The notes below the pieces were generated by a model. It ran no database searches and was not told the origin of the DNA. It saw only the letters and a program-made list of their open reading frames with translations. Both the position numbers and the translations under genes were made by a program. This document shows positions 28,201-41,200 of a stretch of DNA of 64,000 nucleotides, in pieces. Position 1 is the stretch's first letter; each line of letters opens with the position of its first letter. Origin of the DNA: Echinometra lucunter (taxonomy: Eukaryota > Echinodermata > Echinoidea > Camarodonta > Echinometridae); NCBI GenBank assembly GCA_029962745.1, contig CM057153.1, positions 7,293,186 through 7,357,185 of the forward strand, written 5' to 3'.

Positions 28201-31200
28201 ATTGAGAAAGAGAATGAGAAAGAGATTGAGAAAGATTGAGCAAGAGATTGAGAAAGAGATTGAGAAAGAGATTGAGAAAGAGAATGAGAAAGAGATTGAG
28301 AAAGAGAATGAGAAAGAGATTGAGAAAGATTGAGCAAGAGATTGAGAAAGAGATTGAGAAAGAGATTGAGAAAGAGATTGAAAAAGAGATTGAGAAAGAG
28401 ATTGAGAAAGAGAATGAGAAAGAGATTGAGAAAGAGATTGAGAAAGAGATTGAGAAAGAGACTGAGAAAGAGATTGAGAAAGAGAATGAGAAAGAGATTG
28501 AAAAAGAGATTAAGAGATTGAAAAAGAGATTGAGAAAGAGATTGAGCAAGAGATTGAGAAAGAGATTGAAAAAGTATGAGAAAGAGATTGAGAAAGAGAA
28601 TGAGAAAGATTGAGAAAGAGATTGAGAAAGAGATTGAGAAAGAGATTGAGAAAGAGATCGAGAAAGAGAATGAGAAAGAGATTGAGAAAGATTGAGAAAG
28701 AGATTGAGAAAGTATGAAAGAGATTGAGAAAGAGATTGAGAAAGAGATTGAGAAAGTATGAAAGAGATTGAGAAAGAGATTGAGAAAGAGATTGAGAAAG
28801 TATGAAAGAGATTGAGAAAGAGATTGAGAAAGAGATCGAGAAAGAGATCGAGAAAGAGATTGAGAAAGTATGAAAGAGATTGAGAAAGAGAATGAAAAAG
28901 AGTAAGAGAGAAAGAGAGTGGGAGAGAATTGGGAGTATGAGAGAGACAGGCAGACAGAAGGTCAGGAAAGACATGAGAATAAAACAGAAAGCATGAGGGA
29001 CAGCGACAGAAAGAGAGAGGGAGGAGGAGCAGACAGAAGACCGGAGACAGACGGAAAAAACAATAACAAAAAAACCCCAACATATAAAGATATAAAAAGA
29101 AAGATATAAAGTTCATTTTGGTATTGCCACATGGCTAATGCCACACAAACAGACATGATAAACGAGAGAGGAGTATATGGGATAATATCATGAATTATTG
29201 ATGCCAGGTTTCTCAATTACGGCTTTTCATTAAGAGCTCAGCCCATGATATATTCATTGCGTGAAGTGCAACGAAAACCGGGTTCAGGGTCGTTGTTGAA
29301 GGCTGTTCCTGAGAGTGGTGAGGCCGTCTAAGTGTAGCTTCGGCTCAATTTTCGAGACAACCTGTTGGGAGATTCCCCCCCCCCCCCCCATGAGGGGCCA
29401 CTGGTGGGCAGTATGTTATGAAATGTACAAGATGCACCAAGAAATAATAAAATTTGCAATAAAAACAAAACAAGGCATCATGAATTGGATGTAGTATTGG
29501 AATCTCATTGTTGTAAGTATTGGAATGAGATGGATAAATTTGATTGCTCTCTGATCAACAATAAAGCTGTGTAGAGTCGTGTGGCAGAATCATCAAAGCT
29601 TTGCTACGATCATTACTACGTGGAACTAACAGAAACAGGATAGCACTGGAATGCAGCTGGGACCCTTATGGAAATAAGCTCTCAAGCTCTCATAGGTTAT
29701 CCTGGTTAACTTATTTAATTTTGTTTTGTTTTCTCTTGACTACTCTATTCACTGTTGTATGTTTGAGGATTGGGGAATTAAAAAAAAAAAAATCAATCAA
29801 TCAATCATAGTCTACTAGTATTTAACTATAATTTACAATTAAATATTTGACTTGCTAAATAATCAAGGCACACCTCATTAACGTTAAAAAATACAATGTT
29901 ATTTGAAACAATTCCTTACAATAACATCAGAAGAGCCCACAAACCTGTAAATCTTAACTTGTACATTGGAGAAAATGTTTAGGCATTAATTACCATACTG
30001 TAATAACCGTATTTCTCATGATATCCCTGGCTTTACTGAACTTATGCAGCAAAAGTTGTAGGGCATGATGCACCAACACTGTAGAAAACTCACTGAACAT
30101 GAATTCCAAGCTGGCGAAAGGTTTTGCAAGACAAAGCCGCAGAAATTTTGCATCATGCGTCAGAATGGCTTATTAATGTTTCTCTGCCTTGAAAAACAAA
30201 TGTATATACAAATTCATGAAATGACATGATTGCATTAATCAACATATTACTTATAACACACAGTGAAATCCAAAGTTACAAAAGAAGTGAAATGTATACA
30301 AAAGCTTGCTGACTTTATCTGACACTAATTATCCCTCATTTTTTCCCCCTTTCTTTCCTTTGAATAGTGAACGACCGGAAATATCATATGGTTACTAATT
30401 AAGCAGGTGCATATCATACATTATCTGTCTAACCTTGGGATTCATTGATGGCCATGAGACAATGAGCATCACTATACACCACAGCTGCCAAACAAATACA
30501 CAGTCCCTATCATATCCAAGGAAAGAGAAAGGTGAATTTTTATCAGTTCGGAGCACAGAATGTGAACATAATTCGATTCCATGTTGTACACATCCTGACC
30601 TTCTGCTTAACATCCAAGAGTATTACAAGTTTGCCCAATTTGGTCATGGAAAAGAGCCTGGGCACATAGACATTGGCCATTGGTAAATCTGTAGAACCAT
30701 CTTATATTCAATTCAGTTAAAAAAAAAAATATCCCCTGATTATCACAAAAAAAAAACCCCACAAGATTGGCATAAAAGAAAAAGATTTTAATGATCTAAA
30801 AAGGCTTTTAAAAAAATCTTAATATTTCCCAGAATATTTCTATTATCAACACTATATTTATACCTGTAACTTCTGTATGGATAGTATGAATGCATCTTCT
30901 CTATTTCCCCCTAAATGGCCCAACCACTAGGAAACAATAAAAACCACAGCACCAATATCCCAAAAAATCAATCTATTATTCAGACGTGACCAATGCCAGA
31001 TGGACAGTTATAAGCAGAGTTTATCAGAGATGGAAATTGATCTATTATTTACAACTAAAATCCAAACATTTATGCAACTCAGACATCCTCCTTTAGAATG
31101 ATTCAGATCTGTTTTAAAGAGGTTTTACAATGCACCAAAGTTCAGGGTTGGTACTCTATCACAATAAATGTCAATTTGGACTTAAATTTGTAACAAAGGC

Positions 31201-34200
31201 CAAGGTAATATCCACAAACTTATCTCCTGTCTCTCCTATCTCCCCTTTCCTCCTCCAAACTTAAAACAGTGTCTTGGTATAACAAAGGATTAATGATACC
31301 ACAGATCATAGTCAACCCGTTGGAATACTATAGGATACAAACAGTATCAAATTGAGATGTACCATTCATCTTGGCTTAACAAAATATGCTATCCATCAGC
31401 TTCAGATTTGGCTGAATTTTGTATTTAATCTAATCTAATTTCATTTCATTTATTTTGTCACGGTTAAAACACTCACTTCAGCCAAAACTGCTGGTCTGTG
31501 AGAGATTACTAAATCAACTTTCAGTGAGACATAAACAAATACAGTGATAAAATAATAATACAAACAATTTTAAAGAAAGCTGAAACATATCATAAAAGAA
31601 CTAAAGACATGCAATCTAGATTTGCAGAATGACTGAAGTACAAAAATACCATTCATGAAGTAATGAAGTAAAATTTTTTTTTTTTTAAAAGTACGAAAGA
31701 GGGGAAAAGTAAGAAGAGATTAACACTGTTGTGACCCCATTAAATCATTCAAAGTGTTGCAAAAAGAAAAAGAGAAGATCATTCACATTTAGTACCATCA
31801 TAGTTTTCATAACTTCCTTTTTCGTTTTTGAAAAAAAAAATGTACAGGCAAATAAAACTTTAGAGCAAACGGCAGTACCACATTTTTGTGCAAATGAAAC
31901 AGATACCTCAGTAACATTCCAAATTCTGGAAATTACAGGAAATTAATACTGTAATTGTTATCACTTATCATGCTACACTAGTCTTATTCAACTATATGAA
32001 CAGTGACAAAAGCTAAAGCAGGTGGTTGAGCTCAATACACTAAGGTTAAGATTAAGATTAAGACTTCCCCTGCATTATCTCCAAGTTGATTTGATGATGG
32101 GGGGGGGGGGGGGGGGAGGGGGAGGCACATTTGGGTAATCTGGGACATTTTTTTTTTTTTAATTGTTGTTTTCGATTACCATTACTTTTATATTTTACGT
32201 CTATGCAATAGCATTGCTGGGAGCTCTGTTACAAAGAATATTAGGAAAAGTAGCTGTGCTACATGAATTTATCAAATTGTAAGACATTTCTAAGTACTTA
32301 GCAAGTTTGTCCCCCATTGCAAGCAATTAATTGCTTGAACTCATTGAACTCGCATAACTATTGCTAACAACAGAAAATCATAAAATATTACCTGGTATAT
32401 AATGTCCTAAAACATTGTATGCTGTCATGATCAATTCAGTGTATAAGTTAGAATTCATGTACTTGAGTGTCAAAAAAACATAAAATATCAGCTTTACGGG
32501 GTCACTTTCATATAGCTCCAAAGAGAGTGAAACATCCTGGCGTTTGTTCCCCTTTCAACTGTAACCATTTCTAATTCTCTAATCTTCTATTTACATTCAA
32601 TTCTCTTTGTCAATCTCTCTGTTTTTAGAGTGACTATTGCTCATTTTGAAGTTCATGTTCAGTTTTGGTAGCAAATAGAAAATTGGCATGAAACTGAATA
32701 AAGGAGAATGCAACCCAGAAATCAGTGTGCTTCCAGTAAACAAAGAAGAACAAGAAGAGTAAACAGTGAAAATTTGAGGAAAATCGGACAATCTGTTCAT
32801 GAGTTATGAACGTTGAAAGTTTAAGTAAATCCTTATTAGTGGGATCCTTGAATTGACAACTTTGTAATGTCATCGTGGACAACTCTCCATTCATTTTGTA
32901 CACAGAATTTAACATTTTCTTTATTTTCAAGAAAAATAAAAATTCGTTTGATTTATTGTTTGAGTATGACAGGGCTACATCAATTCTGCAAGCATTTTGG
33001 AAAGAATTATGTTGATTCCTGACTTGAAATTTCATATAAATCAATTTTTTTTGAAAAATTATGCACAAAATGAATTGAGAGTTGTCCACAATGACATCAC
33101 AGATGCTGGCAAAGTTGCCAACTCAAGGATCCCCATAATAGGGATTTACTGAAACTTTCAAAATACATATAACTCTTGAACGAATAGTCCGATTTTGCTC
33201 AAAATTTCAGTGTTTACTGTTCTTGGCCATCTTTATTCACTAAGAGCACACTGATGCCTGGGTTGTATTCTCCTTTAAAGAAAGTCCCGCAATGTCTATC
33301 TTGCATATGGTATAGATTATGAGATACTCAATTACGATTTCCAGTGAATTTCGATGTAAATATTTGAAATGAATGCACTGTAATGGTTACATGCCTTACG
33401 CTAGGACCCTGCATACCGAATGCTTCCCGCACACAATCACAGCGCTTTGTAAACTTGTTGCATAAACAGAATTCTAATTTGTTTTACATGTGTGCAGGTA
33501 TTTGTTATTTTGTGACTTTATATAGCTGAACTGAAATAAAAAACAATTTGCCTTTCATTTGTTTAATATTCAGTTCAAGAAGAAAAACAAACTTCACATC
33601 TTAGTTTTGCTCCTAACTTGCTACTGACCAGCTGAAAACAAAGAAATCTAAGGAATTGTTTTGAGGGCTTACCAAAACTGTACATAACCTTAAACAACAA
33701 CATCTTCACGATGTCAGAAGAGCCTTAGCTCATATTCTTCAACACAGAGTTAATGTCCGTTCTCAAGAGACAGTGTTTGCCTGTTTCTTCAAACCACGTT
33801 TCTTATCCTTTTCTTTCCCTCCCAATCTACCCCCTCTCATCCTCGTCTCATCTCTTCTAACCTCTATTTCCTACACACCTGCATAGCCTTGATGGGAGCG
33901 TTCACATTATCTGCATTTAATCCCCCTTCCAATGAATACCAAGATAATATCTGGATCATTTTGTTCTAATGTTGAAAAGAATTGAAGGGTTTTACTGATT
34001 GCATAAGGTTCCTGCAAAGATTGAAAAACAACAACTGCAATATACATGTATGTTGTAAAAAAAACCCAGTAAAATATTCAAACAGCTCATGAAGTGTTCA
34101 TCAATAGTTAGCTACAATTAAATCAACATAAAGATGAAATTAAACACTGACATCATTAGAGAAACATACAATATACATATTAATGGAATTCAGTTTCACC

Positions 34201-36176
34201 TACACAAATGATTGATTTTTGCTAGAATCTTTACACTTTTGTGATAGAGTATTGATTTTCAAAAATTTCACAGTAGTAAAAATGTCTAGCAAATTCATCA
34301 AAATAGAACAGAATCGATCTGTCTGCACACTATTTTTCATCCAAAAGACAGTCTGCCGTTTCGTAGTTGCAGCTCACACATCTACAGCCAAGAGAAGTAA
34401 GTATTAGCAAAGCAATACATCCCAAGACAATTAACCCAACCTATCAGGAATTTCCCCACATCTCTCTGCAACTGTTCTAATAACTAATAAAAACAGCCCC
34501 ATGAGTAGGTGCCTCAGTTATCGATACAAGGTATTTTGACAAAAGCGCAGCCCCCCCCCCCCCCCCTCCTACCGATCCGGGATCCCTTGTAATCTTGTCA
34601 TATTGATGGAAATTCAGGAATGGGTTGTTAATGACAGATGAGGTATATGCATATAGCTAAAGGTTTATGAAAAAGATCCTTTACAGGTTAAGCAATAATG
34701 ATAAACACAGACACGGATAGATGATTTGGAAACAAACAACAACAAAAAATGAACAAATGAACAAACGAACAAACAAACAAACAAAGAAACCATGTTCCTA
34801 CCTGGCGGGTATATGGACATGTAAATATGTGTTTTAATCTGAGCCTCTAACAACCAAACACCTAAGGCACAGGAGGTTGTGACACAGTATGAGCATGGGT
34901 GTCAATCGGGGGGGGGGGGGGGGGGGGGGGGGGGTGGAGAACAGGGGACACAAATTTTTAAGGGTGGACATACAACAGCATATGTCCCCCAAATTATGAA
35001 AGTGTTTAATTTCATATAATAGCTTTTCAGCAAATTTTAGGGGTAAAATATGACACCAGAGAAGGATCATTTTTTTTCTAAACTTGTCAGTGAATTTTGG
35101 GAATAAATTTCTAGTGACCCCCCCCCCCCCCTAAAAAAAGCTATGAAATGGATTGATGCTAATGAGTATGGGTAATGGCTAGTTGCAGGAATATACTCAC
35201 CATCTTTTGACATGCCAACACCCAAGCATTTTTTCCACCGACAGAGCTGACATTGATTCCTAGTGTAGAGGGAGATCTCACATTGTCCGTTGTTTGAACA
35301 TGTGTACGATTCGTGCTGGTTGAGGCTCCGCCTGAAAAAGCCCTGTAATCAAGCAAGATTAAAAGAATGAAAATCTCAATGATTTATTTATCAACTGGTT
35401 TGAATAGTCATGCTGACTAAGACTTCACTTTAAGAAACCCTGTAATCAAGCAATGATAATCAAAAAGATGAAAATAGGAATTATTTGTTTATTAACTAGT
35501 TTGAATAGTCATGCTGGGTGAGATGCCATCTTAAGAAACAATATAATCAAGCAAGAAAATCTTTTGAAAATGAAAATATGAATGATTTGTTTATGAACTG
35601 GTTTGAATAGTCATGTTGAGTGAGACTGCACTGCAAGAAAACCCTGTAATCAAACCAGAAAATTGAAAAATAAAAGAAAGTACAAATGTATAATGACTGG
35701 TTTAAAGAGAAAAACTGGTAGGACTCGGCCTGAAGAAACCCTACAAACAAGCCCGCCCCCCCCCAAAAAAAAAAAAAAAAAGTAGAAGGAAAAAAAAAAA
35801 GAGAATGAAAATAGGAATGATTTGTAGATTGATTGGTTTAAACAGACAAGCTGGGTAAGACTCTGCCTGAAGAAACCGTGTAATCAAGGCCCCCCAAATT
35901 AAAACAGAAAACATGAATAATTTGCTTCTTAACTGGTTAATCAGACAGTTGAGATTAAATGAAGAAGTGGTGATGAATATGTTTTCTTGGGAAGTTCCAA
36001 ATGGCTATTAGCTGTGATCTGGAAAGATTAATATTTTAATATTGCTCTGAATGCTTAATCTTATTGCTTAAAACTGGAGACTAAAAGAAGCTTAACAAAT
36101 GTTTGGTTTTTTTTCTCCCCCTGATAAAGCATCAAATATTTGAGGTCATTGCATTCATTGGTAATTTCAAAGCTAC

Positions 36177-36231
<55 letters not shown>

Positions 36232-38193
36232 TATAATGAAGGACAGAATGATAGAAAATCAGAAGAAAAAGAGTATGAGACTATGAAAAAGAATCCAACA
36301 AAAATGAAAGAAATTAAAAGAGAGAGAGAGACAGAGAAAGAGAGAGAGAGAGACTGGGGAAGGAGAGAAAGGAAAAAAGACAAGGATAAATAAGAAACCA
36401 AAAGAGGAAGAGGAAAAGAGAAGAAAATAGCTGGGTCTTTGGGAAGAGGAAAAAACATGTGATATAAAGCACCTATGAAAGAAAAGAATGAAATATAATG
36501 AAAATGACAATGGAAACTCATCTTATCATGATTGTGATTATCATCATCATAATCACTAACTTCAACTTTTATCCTCGAAAAGTACCATCATTTTGAATTC
36601 GACAAACTCCAGAAATGAAGGTGACTCAACTTCCACCTATACTGTGACAATCACAATGCTGTTAATCATGACTGTTACATATGGCTTTGAGGTCTTACAA
36701 ACCTTATTCTTCTTTCTTTACATCAGTAGACACCCATCACTCATTACCTCCTACATGCTGCATGTGGCATTGTGAAAGATACTTCCAGGTGTCACTTTCA
36801 CAACACCACATTAACACAAGCTCGGAAAATTGAAATAGAAATGGTGCGATCCTTATCAGTATTCCTCTGCTTCTTGCCTGCATCTATCTTTTACAACCCG
36901 TCACCTCGGCATTACCCGGACTCCTTCTAAAGCAACAAGAACACCGAAGCTCCGAGGGTGTGAAAACCAGTTTCCTGTAATTGTCCCGCGCTTGAACTTC
37001 TTGCGGCCTTCGATGCTCTTCCTCCGAGATTGCGATTTGGCCGCGACTAATCCCGAAGATCAGTATTTTCTAATCCTGGGATGACGCTTCTCACTTTTCC
37101 GTCAACAATTCGACGTGACAGTGAGAGGATACCTCTGTCAGCGAGCATTTATTTTGAGGTGTCTCCCATCCAGTTGAGGATTGAAAATGAAGGTGATCAC
37201 CAATTAAGGTAACATACTGAATGTATTTAACACTTACAAATGTACACAAACATTTACAGAAATCATGTCTGACACTGCTGATGCATCTTGAAAAGCTCCA
37301 CGGCTGAAGCCGCGAGAAGTTGGACGAGGTCCATTTTCAGGACTGGGCAGCTCAGAAAAGCGATGATCTACATGTAGCTAGTATGCTTATAGTGAATCAT
37401 TCCATGAATACAGAGTATACAAAGAAAAGAGAGGGAACCTAAAATGAGTGAATAGCTTAATTATCTTTTTCATCAAACATTAAAAATTGTGATAAAATAA
37501 TCATAATTGGGGGGAGAAAGAACGATCAGGTGTGAGGAAGCATGATCTAAGTGAGTGAGAGCCTCCTCTTTCTATACTCTAAAACAGGCTATTGGTTTAT
37601 ATAGGCTTTCAGAAACATGATTGCAGAAGACAGACTTTGTTAACTCATCTTGTGCTTCTAAAAGTCTACTTTCAATAACTACAAATTTACTTAGACTGTT
37701 TTGCATCAAAAAGGAAAAAAAAAGAAAATTTACATTACAAGTAAGACTGGTACTGCCTCCATAGAATTGCACCGTCTAAATTAATCAGATGGAATGAAAA
37801 ATATTACTGCTGGTACTAAAATGTAAGCAAATCAACCTCAGAACAGAATAATTGACGTAGCACAATTATTGTTTTTCTACTGGATTGTGACTATGGATCT
37901 GCAGACTTTCCTACTTTCTTCTTGTTCTATTGTGCATGTTATGCTGTGAAAACTATTATGACCCTTCTCATATTACTTCTATGCACATACTTGGCTTGAG
38001 TGGGGCTTGAAGTACGAGGAGTATTCAGAAGTGCTCTTATAAAAAAAATCATTAGTTAGCTAATTCAAAGGAAAGGAAGGGTACAAATAAGAAATTTGAG
38101 ATAAAGCATGAAAAATAGACAGAGATGACAAGAGAGATAGAGAGGGAGGGAGAGATATAGAGAGAGGGGAAGAGGAAGAGAAAGAGAAAGAGA

Positions 38194-38253
<60 letters not shown>

Positions 38254-41200
38254 ATAAAAGGCAATACCTAATGATATCTTTAGAAAAGGAAAAGCTGTGT
38301 CCAATTTAGTTCATAGCTCTTTCCTTTATTCTCTACATCAGAAATAGAAAGGAAAACTACAGCACTAGTAACAATTATAAGATTAGAAATATTATACCCT
38401 GTGGATATCCATGCAGCCAAGGAATAAACCCTCAAAATATGAAATACCAGCATTTTTAAAATATAGAATAAATAATGAAATCTTTAATTTCATTTTTTAT
38501 ATGGGCCCTAAAATCTTCTTGCTAAGCCAATAGTTTCCACCACATCTCCCTGAACAATACTGGGATGTTAGGTTTCTATCTCTCTGAAGAAATATATTCA
38601 ATCTAAGCTTAAATTTAATGCAACATGAAAGTCTAGATTTAAAAAAAAAATTTTTTTTAGTTAAAATAATTGGGATTTCAACAGAGAATACTGCCTTCCA
38701 ACTGCAACTAGGAGCTAGCTGAGACCTGGCTGAATATACATGTATACAGATGGGTTTGGAAAAAAGTGGTACCTGTTAGTGCCTCTTTATAAGGGGATCA
38801 GGTGCCCATGGAGGGTGAAAGTGCCCCTTTCCTCTTCTTATAAAAGTGTCCCTTACTACACAGACCTTACTGTTAGAAATCCATAACTTTGAGGCCTGTA
38901 TCTTTTATAGCTTTAGAATCTTCAACATAAATCTTCAGTAGTTGGGAGAAGTATGTCAAAGTTCAAAAAAGTCATCTATTCATTAACACCCTTGCCTATT
39001 AGCTTATCTATCTCTTTTTTCTCCTATGACAATTTTTTTCCCCCATCTTCCCCTGCATACATCTCTGACCACTGTCAGATAACTAATTGATGCTCCGGGT
39101 AAAAGATTAGTGAATTTGAGCGAGGGGAAGGAACTCACGTCACAGAAGGGAAATGGAATGTACAACTCGATTTCGAATGAGAACTTTAAGAGAGGCGCAC
39201 TTGAGGAGTGGGTGAGAAGGTAACGCGAGAGGTGCTTGTATGTGATGCCAAATTGAACTTCGCTGAATGTTTTCCACCTTCCTTCTTCTCTTTCTGTATC
39301 TTGTTTCCTTTCAAATTTTCCCTTTCTCCTTGCCGTGTTATCGACATCCACGGCATATCCGTGAGTATTCCTGATGCATTACTGTCCAGGTTTCTGACTT
39401 TCTTCGCTTGTTTTCTTGTCGTGTATTGACTATTCTGGCTGTTATTTCATCAATATCTTCACAGCACTGCAGTAGAAATGTATAAAAGGTAGCATTTCCC
39501 ATAAACAGACTCCTAACCTGATCAGTTGCCTTGCTGCAGTTCAGTGAATTCCACTGTCTCATTAGTTTTTAAACACGCTATGCACTATTTATTTTGCATT
39601 AGATACATCCCAAATGTTGAAAGAAAACGTATATACTGCATGAAAACTTTAGAGAGTAAATTCTAAACAATCACTCCATTTTCAGAACTTGAAACTAGCC
39701 TCAATGTATCTTTTGAATTAATTGGGAATATAATTTCCTACATACTTGACAGAACACAATTTTAAATAATTTTCATTCATTCTGTCCTTAATCATGTTTA
39801 CCTGTAAGTGATATGACTAATGAAATTTAGACAGCAGTGGTGTCAAGTCAATTTAAATAGATCCATTTCAAATACATTCCAAAGATAATATTGGTAAGTG
39901 AAATAAAAAAAATATGAGTTTAAAATGAATGACACTATATGCATAAAAAGGAATTGATATGGTCAAAAGAACTAGATTATCCTTCCTTATCTTAGGTAGA
40001 TGTAGATCCTAACACATGATGCAATTTATTTTAACCTCCAACAACTCTGAAGTGAATCACACAGTGCCTGCACACATGTAAAAACCAATAAGGATTCTGT
40101 TTTTGGAACAAGCATCAACATAGTGCTGTGACTGTTTGTGTGGGGAGTGGCCAGGTTGCAGAGGTCCTAGTGTAGGGCAGAGTCTAGTCCTTTATCTTGA
40201 ATTCCTTTCAGATATTTACACTAAAATTCAACACAAATGATGAAGGAAATATCACACGATCTCACGCGTTATCTTTTTTATGCAAGATGGACAATGTAAG
40301 ATTCAAGTTCATGCTCTTTTTGCTACCCAAACTGCATATGAACTTTAACCTTTACACTTAGTCCATACCAGGCCCCTAAAGCTCCGCCATTTTGTCCAGA
40401 TCCATTAGAAGGCCAACCTAAGCACCCATCAATATTTATGAGCAAAAATGAATAATTCATTTTGCAAGATGATTCCAAGGAGTTGCGTGCATTTGTGCAT
40501 GTTTAAAAACATTACGCCCATCAGCTAAAAATATGCGCAATGATGCACAATCAATGCCCAACAAATGCGCATTAAATCAAAGTATCATAATAAAAGTGAC
40601 AAGCGCAGTAGATATGAATAATGCAACAAAAACGGGTGCTTAGGTTGACCTTCAAATGATCCGAAAGAGGCGGGGCCTAATGCCATTCGCGTAATGATAT
40701 AAGTGCATGCTGCTTTTCGTCTAGTAAATTTATTATATGTCTATGGTTCATACCTACCTACCCTAAAACCTGCTGCAATTCATACTCTAACCATATACCT
40801 ATATTGTTGGTGAAATAAAATTTGGAGCATATATCTTCAGAGTAAATGTTTGGGTCATTGATACTGGATGTCATTACTAACTAAGTCTCTGAACTGGAAT
40901 CAATACTATTTTTTGCCTTTCATGTGTTTGATATTCAATTTGAAGAGGACAATTCTTAGCAGCATCTTATTTTTTGTTATCATCTTGCTAATACCATATA
41001 AAAGGAAATAAATCTAATAGTTTTTGAAGGCTGACCAACTTAAAATCAAAGTGATGTTCTATGGTTTAGGTTTTTAGGTATGAAATAACTGTCACCAGAG
41101 CAGTGTCATAAAACCTTGGAATCTTCTAGGCATTTTATCTTTATGTCGTTGTGCAAAAGGACGCGTCCAGAACGCAAAATACAAAAATGCAAAAATAAAA

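Larger units (their letters stand above)
17622..35200 (-). other. Intron 3 (17.6 kb) of the receptor
   Basis: Separates the second zinc-finger exon from the hinge exon. It holds GA-rich microsatellites (18812-18844, 19030-19300), a T run at 18564-18590, an old imperfect duplication (19464-19620 with 20398-20575), MITEs, a SINE that runs into a 500-N gap, a 12-bp minisatellite and several poly-C/poly-G tracts. I see no convincing exon; open frames here are simple-repeat or MITE artefacts. Confidence 0.75.

Noticed and set aside
27941..29116. Long Lys/Arg/Glu-rich and Ser/Phe-rich open frames
   Set aside because: They come from a 12-bp tandem repeat whose length is a multiple of three; no start context, conservation or flanking coding signal.
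39004..39351. 115-residue minus-strand frame as another 5' exon of the receptor
   Set aside because: No donor with the needed phase was evident and no domain similarity; kept out of the model.
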